Below, piece after piece: positions 9,612 through 17,370 of a DNA stretch of 64,000 nt. Both the position numbers and the translations under genes were made by a program. Under the pieces are notes generated by a model. That model saw only the letters and a program-made list of their open reading frames with translations, ran no database searches and had not been told where the DNA came from. This stretch comes from Fodinibacter sp963747405 (lineage in GTDB: Bacteria > Actinomycetota > Actinomycetes > Actinomycetales > Dermatophilaceae), in assembly GCA_963747405.1 (NCBI GenBank), contig CAVVFG010000021.1:20617-84616 (forward strand), read 5' to 3'. Positions within the stretch are counted from its first letter, which is position 1. Each line of letters begins with the position of its first letter.

Positions 9612-9785
9612 TCCCTTCCAACCGCCTGCGAGGTCAGCTGTCGGGTTCGGACGGAAGGCGCCCGGCCACGCGATGCGCGGCTTCACCCCAAGGCAGATCG
9701 GTGGACCGGCCCAAGGTGGGTCCCCCGTTCCTGCCCCGGCTGAAGTTCCGAGGGCGAGCGTCGGGGGACAGGACTCGGCGGCCGA
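9612..9785 (-). promoter_or_regulatory. c-di-AMP riboswitch (ydaO/yuaA type)
   Basis: Read on the minus strand, the leader contains the class's conserved blocks in order: GCCGAGTCCTG at the 5' side, CGGGGGACCCACC (9714-9727), TTGGGGTGAAG (about 9681-9691), then AACCCGACAGCTGACCTCGC (9628-9647), followed by GGTTGGAAGGGACTCC just before the start codon. In this class ligand binding shuts off expression, typically of cell-wall hydrolases and osmolyte transporters. I place it by motif recognition; boundaries are approximate by about 10 nt. Confidence 0.87.
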
Positions 9786-9886
9786 CGTTCGCGCCGGCCC
9801 CTGCGGACCGGCCCGACCAGAATGCCCTTCCGGCTCGCCGAATGCAGCATTGCCGACTCAGCAAATTGCCAGACCGTTGCCCGGGC

Positions 9887-12448
9887 TCACCTCACCGGGT
9901 CGGCGGTGGGGGCGGACCCGGCCACCGGGGTCACGGCATCCGGTTGCAGGTCGGTGCGGTGGCCGAGGCGCTCGAGCCAGCGCACCAGCTGGTGGTGCAC
10001 CGTGTCGGCGCCGCGTAGCCGGCCACGCTCGTCGAGCAGGTCCTCGTCGATCGCCCACTGCGCCGGGTGCACCAGCAGCGGCCGGGTCTGCCACCCGCCC
10101 AGGCCGCCGTGGCAGCCGACCAGCTCCTCGAAGGCCGCCACCTCGTCGAGCACCGGGTCGTAGAGCGAGTTGACGTAGATGTCGGGAGCGTTGGCGTAGG
10201 AGGAGACGTGGATGAAGTCCCCCACCGCGTCCGGCCCGAACAGTTCGAGCGGGTCCTCGCCCACCACCTCGCCGGTGGTGAGGTCGTGGGTGCCGTCGGC
10301 GCCCAGGGCCACCGGCCCGTGGTCGGTCGCCACCACGACGAAGCCGATGCCCGGGTGGGCGGCCAGCATCGCGAGCAGCCCCGGGTGCATCCGCTCGATG
10401 TCGGCCAAGGTCAGCCGCTGCCGGTGCCGGCTGAACCAGACGCCGCCCAGGTTGCCGGAGCCCACCACGGTGATCTCGGCCGGCGCGTCGCCGGGTCCGG
10501 TGGTGTCGATGCTGACCCCGGAGGGCCCGACCGGTGCCTCCTGGTCGCGGTCGGAGATCGCCCGCTTGGTGATCCGGCCCGAGACCGAGTCCTGCCCGGA
10601 CAGCTGCCCGACCAGCACGTTGACCGGCCCCCAGGCCTCGACCTCACCGGTGGCGGCCGTCACCGTGGCGTCACCGTCGAAGTAGCCCAGGATGAGGTCC
10701 TCGAGCGAGACCCCGTAGCGCTGTAGGAATGTCGCGCCCTGGCTCTGCCCGTGGTCGGACACCAGCACCACGTGGTAGGGCCGCGGCGTGATGCCGGCGG
10801 CGATGACCTGCTCGATGCTGCGCAGCACGTCGTCGAGCCCGTAGAACGCCGCGAGCGACTCGGAGCGGGTGACACCGGCGTGGTGCGCGATCTCGTCGTA
10901 GTCGACGAAGTCGACGTAGATGGCCTTGGACCCCTTCATCATCGCCTCGACCACCAGCGCCACGTTCAGGTCCCTCAGGAAGACGTTGGTGACGGCCCGC
11001 AGCGCGACGTACGAGCCGCCGCGGTGGATGCGCGGCTCCACCCCACGGCGCACCTGGCGGCGCGCCTGGAACACCTCCTTGACCATCTCGCCGATGGTCA
11101 TGATGACCGCCCGCAGGATGCCGGCCGGGTGGGTGAAGAAGGCAGCGTACGACTGCGACGGGCCGAGCCCCTTCCTCCCCTTCTTCAGGCCGCTCATCGT
11201 GAGCAGCGAGGTCGCCGCGTCGCCGGAGAACAGGTTCGAGATGCTGACGCCGTCGTCGGCGAGCAGTCCACGGCCGTTGCTGACCCGCGCCTCGATGATC
11301 GCGGCGTCCTCGGGGCGGTTGGCGACGAGCAGCCGGCCCATGTCACGGTCGAACCAGCGAAAGGCCGGGATGCCGTCGTTGTTGCCGTGCAGGAGCCCGG
11401 CCTGGCTCACCGGGGTGGTCGACGGCACGCGGGCTGTCCACTCGGTCCAGGTGTGCGTGCCGGAGCGCACCCAGCGGCTGATCGTGGGGACGTTGCCGGA
11501 GCGGATCTCGTTCTCCAGCAGAGGGGCCGGCACGCCATCCAGCTGCACGAACACCACCCCCGGCACGCCGGATGCGCCCTCCTGGGGTTCCCGCGCCCCC
11601 ATCCGCATCGCGTGCACCGTGAGGTAGTCACGGCTGTTGATGCTGAACGCCCAGCTGATCAGCGTCATGACGAACGCGTAGACCCAGGCGGCGAAGAACG
11701 CCACGACCGGGCTGGACACGTTCACGCCCGGGGTGAGGTAGAGGCCCAGCCCGAGCACCACGGCGTTGGCGAACAGAGCGAGCAGCACCGCGCCGATCCA
11801 GCCGAAGTGCAGGGCCACGCGCATGAAGAGCGGCTGCAGCAGCCACCCAGCGAAGGACACCATCACCGCGGCGATGATCAGCGATGCGGGTGAGTCGGTG
11901 GTGACTCCCGGCGTCAGTGCGATCGTCGCGCCGAGCACGACGAGCCGCAGCAGGAAGTCGAGCACCCGGGCGCCCGACGGCTGGTGCTCGGCCCCCTCGG
12001 CGTCGAGGGAGTCGGCGAGGGCGCTGTCGCGGCCCCGGTCGAACCACCGTGAGCTCACCGGGTTCCAGACGAGGAGCAGGATGACAACCGCGATGGCCAG
12101 GCCCGCGAAGCCGGACACTCGCTGGACGTCGAGCTGGGCACCGAGGTAGAGCGCGTGCAGCTGCTGCGCGACGAGGATGAGGGTGACGATGAGCCGCGCA
12201 GCGTTCGAGCCCCTGGCCAGCTGGTAGGCGACCACCGCCTGGACCACCCCGAAGACGAGGAAGACGCCCGCCACGACCCGGGCCGAGAGCGTCGTCTGGT
12301 GCTGCGTCATCTCCGCGACCGACCCGATGTCGTCGACACCGGTGAGCAGCAGCACGCCGACGACGAGGTCGAGCAGCGCCACCACGGCGGTGAGCACCAC
12401 CACCAGGGTGACGGCGAGAGGGCGGCGGGCTGCGGGTTCAGCGCTCAT
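9887..12448 (-). CDS. Membrane-anchored phosphodiesterase/alkaline-phosphatase-fold protein (paralogue A)
   Basis: About 853 aa from ATG 12448 (TGGAG upstream). The N-terminus has about four hydrophobic segments (residues 10-150) not shared with paralogue B. A second four-helix membrane block follows (phage-holin-4-like, with ITLTPGVTTDS-type and LYLTPGVNVSS repeats), and then a soluble domain of the type I phosphodiesterase/alkaline phosphatase superfamily. Metal-site signatures are FVQLDGVPAP, PSTTPVSQAGLLHG, VDYDEIAHHAG and VLVSDHGQSQG. It probably hydrolyses a phosphodiester at the outer face of the membrane; the substrate is unknown. The end of the chain (VGCHGGLGGWQTRPLLVHP) is strongly conserved with paralogue B at 21855-23960. 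Confidence 0.86.
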   Translation of the reverse strand: MSAEPAARRPLAVTLVVVLTAVVALLDLVVGVLLLTGVDDIGSVAEMTQHQTTLSARVVAGVFLVFGVVQAVVAYQLARGSNAARLIVTLILVAQQLHALYLGAQLDVQRVSGFAGLAIAVVILLLVWNPVSSRWFDRGRDSALADSLDAEGAEHQPSGARVLDFLLRLVVLGATIALTPGVTTDSPASLIIAAVMVSFAGWLLQPLFMRVALHFGWIGAVLLALFANAVVLGLGLYLTPGVNVSSPVVAFFAAWVYAFVMTLISWAFSINSRDYLTVHAMRMGAREPQEGASGVPGVVFVQLDGVPAPLLENEIRSGNVPTISRWVRSGTHTWTEWTARVPSTTPVSQAGLLHGNNDGIPAFRWFDRDMGRLLVANRPEDAAIIEARVSNGRGLLADDGVSISNLFSGDAATSLLTMSGLKKGRKGLGPSQSYAAFFTHPAGILRAVIMTIGEMVKEVFQARRQVRRGVEPRIHRGGSYVALRAVTNVFLRDLNVALVVEAMMKGSKAIYVDFVDYDEIAHHAGVTRSESLAAFYGLDDVLRSIEQVIAAGITPRPYHVVLVSDHGQSQGATFLQRYGVSLEDLILGYFDGDATVTAATGEVEAWGPVNVLVGQLSGQDSVSGRITKRAISDRDQEAPVGPSGVSIDTTGPGDAPAEITVVGSGNLGGVWFSRHRQRLTLADIERMHPGLLAMLAAHPGIGFVVVATDHGPVALGADGTHDLTTGEVVGEDPLELFGPDAVGDFIHVSSYANAPDIYVNSLYDPVLDEVAAFEELVGCHGGLGGWQTRPLLVHPAQWAIDEDLLDERGRLRGADTVHHQLVRWLERLGHRTDLQPDAVTPVAGSAPTADPVR

Positions 12449-12570
12449 GGTCGGTGCTCCAGTCGATGGGCGAGCGTGGGGGGCGGCGGTACGTCCAGCG
12501 GCAACACCACGGCGTCGACTGCCACCCCGCAAGTCTGCTCCGTCGTCCCGCACCGGGTCCGAGATCCTCG

Positions 12571-12765
12571 TCACGCCGTCAGGTCGCCCGTCAGCCGGGT
12601 CAGGTGCCCGGCGAAGTACGAAGCGTCACCCGAGACCGTGATGTTCTCGGCGGCCAGCTCGTTGGCGACGAGGACGTAGGTGGTCACCCCTGCCACCGCG
12701 AAGATGGCCCCCACGACCATCGTGATGAGCCCGACCGGTCACGCCTTGCCTGGTGTCTGTGCCAT
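12571..12765 (-). pseudogene. Relic of a LigA-like ('aromatic ring-opening dioxygenase LigA') small membrane protein
   Basis: From ATG 12765 the frame reads MAQTPGKA, a TGA stop, then a hydrophobic segment (GLITMVVGAIFAVAGVTTYV) and ANELAAENITVSGDASYFAG before a second stop. The pattern of one membrane helix, then QLAxEKITVSxDAxxFAG, is the N-terminal region of actinobacterial proteins annotated (doubtfully) as LigA. Those proteins continue for another 100 or so residues that are absent here. The internal stop and missing C-terminus indicate a decayed gene. An alternative is a short real peptide starting at an internal Met. Confidence 0.5.
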
Positions 12766-12980
12766 GACTGCGCCTTCCCTCGCAGAGATGGTGCCGACAG
12801 TCTCGGCCGCAACCGGGGGGTGCGGGCTCACCCGCCCTGGTGAGCGGGCAGGGCGGCAGGGACCGGCGCCACGACGGCGAACGGCCGAGCCGGATCCACC
12901 GCCCGTTGGTGCGCGGTCGTACGTTTCTCCCCGTGGGCAAGTCCGTTGCCGGCATCCGACGTGGACGTGAGGAGACAGGC

Positions 12981-13679
12981 GTGGGCGAACAGGCTGGACG
13001 GCAGAACGTGCGGTTCCCGGGCGGGGACGGCGAGGCCTTCGGCTACCTGAGGGCGCCCGAGTCGGGCTCGGGCCCGGGCGTCGTGGTGATCCAGGAGTGG
13101 TGGGGTCTCACCACCCACGTGGCGCACATCGTCGAACGGCTGGCGGATGCCGGGTTCGTCGCCCTGGCGCCCGACCTCTACGGCGGCTCGACGACGCACG
13201 ACGCCGCGGAGGCTGCCCAGCTCCTGCAGCGCCTGCCGATGGAGCGCGCCGCGCAGGACCTCGCCGGGGCGGTCGACCACCTCGTCGGCCTGCCGGAGGT
13301 CACCAGCTCGACGGTGGGCGCGGTCGGGTTCTGCATGGGCGGCGGCTTCGTCTTCGCGCTGGCCGCGCGGCGGCCCGACCTGGTCAGCGCTGCCGTGCCG
13401 TTCTACGGGCTGCCGCGCGACGACTCCCTGCTGCCTGGCATCCGGGCTGCGGTGCAGGGCCACTTCGGGCTCGAGGACCACAGCATCCCGGTCCACCGGG
13501 TGCGCTCGGTGTTCGACGCCCTCGACGAGCGAGCGGGTGTGGCTGCTACCGAGCTGCACCTCTACCCGGCTGGTCACGCCTTCCTCAACGACGAGAACCT
13601 GATCGGCACCTACGACCCCGAGGCCGCCGCGCTGGCGTGGCCGCGGATGCTCGAGTTCCTCTCCGAGCACGTGCGCTAG
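12981..13679 (+). CDS. Dienelactone hydrolase family protein
   Basis: About 232 aa from GTG 12981, chosen for GAGGAG 8 nt upstream; longer upstream starts have no ribosome site and add an Arg-rich tail unlike the family. It is an alpha/beta hydrolase with the dienelactone-hydrolase Cys-His-Asp site: Cys118 in VGFCMGGGF, a His in YPAGHAFLND, and the characteristic VVVIQEWWGL strand whose Glu orients the Cys. The family hydrolyses dienelactones or other cyclic and short esters; no degradative operon surrounds it, so the substrate is unknown. It stands just outside the proposed left boundary of the accessory block. Confidence 0.93.
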   Translation: MGEQAGRQNVRFPGGDGEAFGYLRAPESGSGPGVVVIQEWWGLTTHVAHIVERLADAGFVALAPDLYGGSTTHDAAEAAQLLQRLPMERAAQDLAGAVDHLVGLPEVTSSTVGAVGFCMGGGFVFALAARRPDLVSAAVPFYGLPRDDSLLPGIRAAVQGHFGLEDHSIPVHRVRSVFDALDERAGVAATELHLYPAGHAFLNDENLIGTYDPEAAALAWPRMLEFLSEHVR

Positions 13680-14012
13680 GCGCCGGCGCAGCGGCATCCG
13701 GGGTCGGGAACCCGAAGGACCCGGAGGCACACCAGTGCGTCCGGGCCCGTCGACTGGAGTGGAGCCGAGGGGATTCTCCACTCACACAATGCCGATGAGC
13801 GGATGCCTCGCTTCGCCCACCAGGGAGCGTCCCCGAGGTGCTGCACACCGCCCACTTGGACGCATTCATCAGCAGATGGCGCGGACGGTCATGACCACAT
13901 GCGTCACCCTCCGGAACCTCCGCGTGGCCATGGCTGGGTAGTTGGCCCGGCCACGCTCGGGAGGCAACCACGGGCCAGTGTGGCGGCCGCGACGAGGTGT
14001 ACTTGTGGACGG
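13680..14012. other. Gene-free stretch holding an att-like site and a hairpin
   Basis: I find no credible gene in these 333 bp. They contain an 8-bp inverted repeat (GAGTGGAG 13757-13764 / CTCCACTC 13776-13783, 11-nt loop) that overlaps the tRNA-like 18-mer listed separately. No T-rich tail follows it. Confidence 0.5.
13759..13776. repeat. Near-copy of the tRNA-Ala 3' end (candidate att site, left)
   Basis: GTGGAGCCGAGGGGATTC differs at one of 18 positions from 38241-38258, which is the 3' end (acceptor and T-arm side) of tRNA-Ala(CGC), in the same orientation. A partial tRNA 3' end without a tRNA is the usual footprint of a site-specific integrative element. Chance similarity is unlikely at this length but not excluded. 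Confidence 0.5.
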
Positions 14013-16916
14013 TCAGCCGGCCGCCCCGTGGGCGACCGCGGCCCGTGCGGACGCCTCGTGCAGCGAGACCTCGACGTCGTGCGCGTGGGGCGCGAGGTCG
14101 AAGACCACGGTGCGCACCGTGCCGGTGAAGGCGTAGGGGGCGCGGTCCTCGTAGTCCAGGTCGACGACACCGCCGTTGTCCCGTGAGATGTCCATGCCGG
14201 CGTAGGTGGTGAACAGCAGCGCGATGGTGTGTGGGATCTCGCCCTCGCCGATCTGCTTGTCATCGGCCCACAGCGTGACGTGGCCACCGGTGCCGGGCGT
14301 GGACTCGTCTGCCTCGAACAGCATCGTGAGGGTGACGTCACCGGTGGGGATCGGCTCGGTGGAGGTCTGGCGGTAGGTGTCGATGCCGAGGAACTGGTAG
14401 GTGTGGTTGAGCAGGCCGTTCTCGTCGACCCAGAGGGCGAAGCCACCAATGAAGTCCGCGAAGGCCACGAGCACCCCCTCGGCGCCACCCTCGGGGACGT
14501 GCACGTCGGCCTCGATGGCGTAGGACCGGCCATAGATGCGCGGGATCATCGTCGTCTGGATGTTCTGCACGTCCCCGGCGAAGGTGAACCGGGTCTGGGT
14601 CGGCATCGGCGGCAGGATCCCGAAGAATGCCGCGAACCCACCGAGCAGGGGCAGGACGCGGTTGCGCTCGGCCTCGGCCCAGAAGAGCTGGACGAGCTCG
14701 GCGACCTTGTCAGGGTTGTCAGCGGCCAGGTCGTGGGCCTGGGAGAAGTCGTCGGGGAGGTAGTACAGCTCCCAGACGTCGTCGTCCGGGTCCCAGCTAC
14801 TGCCGGGGCCGAACCGCGCGAGCGTCTCTGGGGAGAAGTCCCAGGGCAGCTTGTCGAGCTTGGTGCTCGCCCACCAGCCGTCCTTGTAGATGGCCCGGCT
14901 TCCGTACATCTCGAAGTACTGCACGGCGTGCTGCTCCTCGGCCGCCGGGGCGTCGAAGGTGTACGCGAAGCTGGTGCCGTCCATCGGCTCCTGGTCGACA
15001 CCGTCGACGACCGCCGGCTCGGGCAGGCCGACGACCTCGAGGACCGTGGGCACGATGTCGATGCAGTGGGTGAACTGCGTCCGTAGGTCACCTCCGGCAG
15101 CGATCTTGCGAGGCCACGAGATGACCATCGGGTCGCGGGTGCCCCCGAGGTGGGAGGCCATCTGCTTGCCCCACCGGAACGGGGTGTTGTTCGCGTGGGC
15201 CCAGGCGGCGGCGAAGTGCGGTGCGGTGTGGAAGCCGCCGAGCTCGGCGATGCCGCCGTACTTGTCGATCAGGGCGAGCTGCTCCTCGGCGTCGAGCACG
15301 ACACCGTTGAAGAAGGTGGTCTCGTTGAAGGACCCGGTGAGCGTGCCTTCCATCGAGGCGCCGTTGTCGCCCCAGATGTAGATGACGAGCGTGTTGTCGA
15401 GCTCGCCCATCTCCTCGATCGAGTCCAGCAGCCGACCCACGTTCCAGTCGGCGTTCTCCGAGAATCCGGCGAACACCTCCATCTGGCGGGCGTAGAGCGT
15501 GCGCTCGGCGTCGGAGAGGTCCGCCCAGGCCGGGAAGGCGTCCGGGCGCGGCGCGAGCTCGGTGTCCGCGGGGACGATGCCGAGCGTCTTCTGCCGCTCC
15601 AGGGTCCGCTCGCGGTAGGCGTCCCAGCCGTCGTCGAACTGGCCCTTGTACTTGTCGGCCCACTCCTGGGCGACGTGGTGCGGCGCGTGCGTCGCCCCGG
15701 TGGAGTAGTAGACGAACCACGGCTTGTCGGCATCTTGCGCGCGGACGGCGTGCAGCCACTCCACGGTCTTGTCGGTGATGTCGTCGGGGAAGTAGTAGAG
15801 CTTGCCGTCCTCGCCTTCCGGGACGCCGAGGGTGGAGTTGTCCTGGGTGATGATGGGGTCGTACTGGCCCGCGGCGCCGGTCAGGAAGCCCCACCAGTGG
15901 TCGAAGCCCCAACCGGTGGGCCAGTGGTCGAACGACCCAGCGGCGCCCATGTCGCGCCCGGGTGTCATGTGCCACTTGCCGAACCCGCCGGTGACGTAAC
16001 CGTTCTCACCCAGGATGCGGGGGAGCGCGGTGCACGCCTGGGGCCTGACACCGGTGTAGCCCGGGAACGGCCCGGGGAACTCGGCGATGCCGCCCATGCC
16101 CACCCGGTGGTGGTTGCGACCGGTCAGCAGGGCGGCGCGGGTCGGGGAGCAGACCGCGGTGACGTGGAAGCGGTTGTAGGTGACGCCCTGCTGCTGCACA
16201 CGGGTCAGGTTGGGGGTGCGGATGCCGCCGCCGAAGGTGTCGGGGCCGCCGAACCCGGCGTCGTCGATGAGCACGATGAGCACGTTCGGCGCGTCCTGCG
16301 GGGCCTTCGCGCCCGCGACGATGGTCCAGTCGCCGACCGACTCGTCGATGGTGTGGCCCGCCACCCCGCTGAACGGCTTGTCGGGCAGCGGGAGCACGGA
16401 GCGATCGGGTGAGAACTTGCCCATGGCCTCGGCCAGTTTCGCCTTGAGCTCGTCGATGCTGCGCTCGTCGCTCTCGACGACGGACTTGAGCGGGGCACCG
16501 GGCAGGGCCCGCTCGACGGCCAGCCGGGCGTCGGCGGGGAACACCCCGATGATCACGGCCGTGCCGGCCTTGAGGGCCGCGCCGACCTGCTCCTGGACGG
16601 CAGCGGTCAGCTTGTTGCCGGCGAAGTGGCCGACGACGGCGCCGGCCGCCGCGCCCACCGCGACCGCCCCGAGCATCGGCGGGGCGAACATGCCGACCAG
16701 CACACCGGCACCGCCGCCCCACCCCGCCCCTCGACGGCCCAGATGGTTCCCGGTGTCCATCAGCCGCGGCTCGCCGTCGGCGTCCTTGCCGACGAGGATC
16801 ATGCCCTGGCTGCTCAGCTCCTTGGCCTCGACCTTGGCGGCCAGTGCCCGGAACTCCGCCTCGGCGACGTCGACGTCCGGGTAGCCGGCGACGATCAACA
16901 TCTGGGTGTCACTCAT
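14013..16916 (-). CDS. Arylsulfatase with an N-terminal DUF1269 domain
   Basis: 967 aa from ATG 16916 (GGGAG upstream). Residues 1-165 form a DUF1269-type module with a glycine-zipper stretch (GAVAVGAAAGAVVGHFAG, about 83-100). Residues about 205-780 are a type I sulfatase. IDDAGFGGPD carries metal ligands. Cys256 in CSPTRAALLTGR is the residue converted to formylglycine by a maturation enzyme. Histidines occur in GKWHMTPG and THAPHH. A C-terminal beta-rich region of about 200 residues follows. There is no signal peptide, so it may be cytoplasmic or membrane-associated through the zipper. It cleaves sulfate esters; the natural substrate is unknown. No formylglycine-generating enzyme or sulfate transporter is in this window. 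Confidence 0.93.
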   Translation of the reverse strand: MSDTQMLIVAGYPDVDVAEAEFRALAAKVEAKELSSQGMILVGKDADGEPRLMDTGNHLGRRGAGWGGGAGVLVGMFAPPMLGAVAVGAAAGAVVGHFAGNKLTAAVQEQVGAALKAGTAVIIGVFPADARLAVERALPGAPLKSVVESDERSIDELKAKLAEAMGKFSPDRSVLPLPDKPFSGVAGHTIDESVGDWTIVAGAKAPQDAPNVLIVLIDDAGFGGPDTFGGGIRTPNLTRVQQQGVTYNRFHVTAVCSPTRAALLTGRNHHRVGMGGIAEFPGPFPGYTGVRPQACTALPRILGENGYVTGGFGKWHMTPGRDMGAAGSFDHWPTGWGFDHWWGFLTGAAGQYDPIITQDNSTLGVPEGEDGKLYYFPDDITDKTVEWLHAVRAQDADKPWFVYYSTGATHAPHHVAQEWADKYKGQFDDGWDAYRERTLERQKTLGIVPADTELAPRPDAFPAWADLSDAERTLYARQMEVFAGFSENADWNVGRLLDSIEEMGELDNTLVIYIWGDNGASMEGTLTGSFNETTFFNGVVLDAEEQLALIDKYGGIAELGGFHTAPHFAAAWAHANNTPFRWGKQMASHLGGTRDPMVISWPRKIAAGGDLRTQFTHCIDIVPTVLEVVGLPEPAVVDGVDQEPMDGTSFAYTFDAPAAEEQHAVQYFEMYGSRAIYKDGWWASTKLDKLPWDFSPETLARFGPGSSWDPDDDVWELYYLPDDFSQAHDLAADNPDKVAELVQLFWAEAERNRVLPLLGGFAAFFGILPPMPTQTRFTFAGDVQNIQTTMIPRIYGRSYAIEADVHVPEGGAEGVLVAFADFIGGFALWVDENGLLNHTYQFLGIDTYRQTSTEPIPTGDVTLTMLFEADESTPGTGGHVTLWADDKQIGEGEIPHTIALLFTTYAGMDISRDNGGVVDLDYEDRAPYAFTGTVRTVVFDLAPHAHDVEVSLHEASARAAVAHGAAG

Positions 16917-17370
16917 GAAATCTCCCATCCACCCGGCGAGGACGCCCCTACCGAGTCGTGTCCTGTGTGGCCTAGGTGCACACCGCGGCGTCATCCGCCC
17001 TCGGCGGGAACGTCATCGACCGAACGGTGACGCCGGTTCGATGCTCGCCTGCGATCGAGCCAGGCGCATCATCTACATGAGGTGAGACCCGGCCACACCG
17101 GCCACACCGGCTACGGCGCGACGGCACCGTGGCGACCGGTGAAGGTTCGTCCGCCGCCGACCAGGTCGTCGGGAGCTGGGCATGAGCCCGGCCTGCCCGC
17201 CGATCGTGGTGGCTTCGGTCGCCACGGTGGTGAGAGGCAGCGAACGCCATGGCCTGAGGCTGTGCCCGACCCCAGCTCGCCGCGCCTTGCGTTCCGCCAC
17301 CGACCTTGCGTTCCGTGACCGATCCTGCTCTGCTGAAGCTCGGCATCACCCTCCGGCAGATGAGAGACCG
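16917..17370. other. Divergent intergenic region, arylsulfatase / LuxR regulator
   Basis: 454 bp between two divergent starts, so promoters for both genes should lie here. I see a short tandem CGGCCACAC repeat near 17090-17113 but no clear operator, riboswitch or gene. The extended frame upstream of ATG 17371 is compositionally unlike protein. Confidence 0.4.

Noticed and set aside
12626..12955. A 109-codon minus-strand frame near the LigA-like relic
   Set aside because: Arg/Pro-rich with no family. The protein-like signal is in the neighbouring frame listed as a pseudogene.
13757..13783. 8-bp inverted repeat as a terminator of the dienelactone hydrolase gene
   Set aside because: The stem is short, the loop is 11 nt, there is no T-rich tail, and it is 78 bp past the stop codon; it also overlaps the tRNA-like 18-mer.
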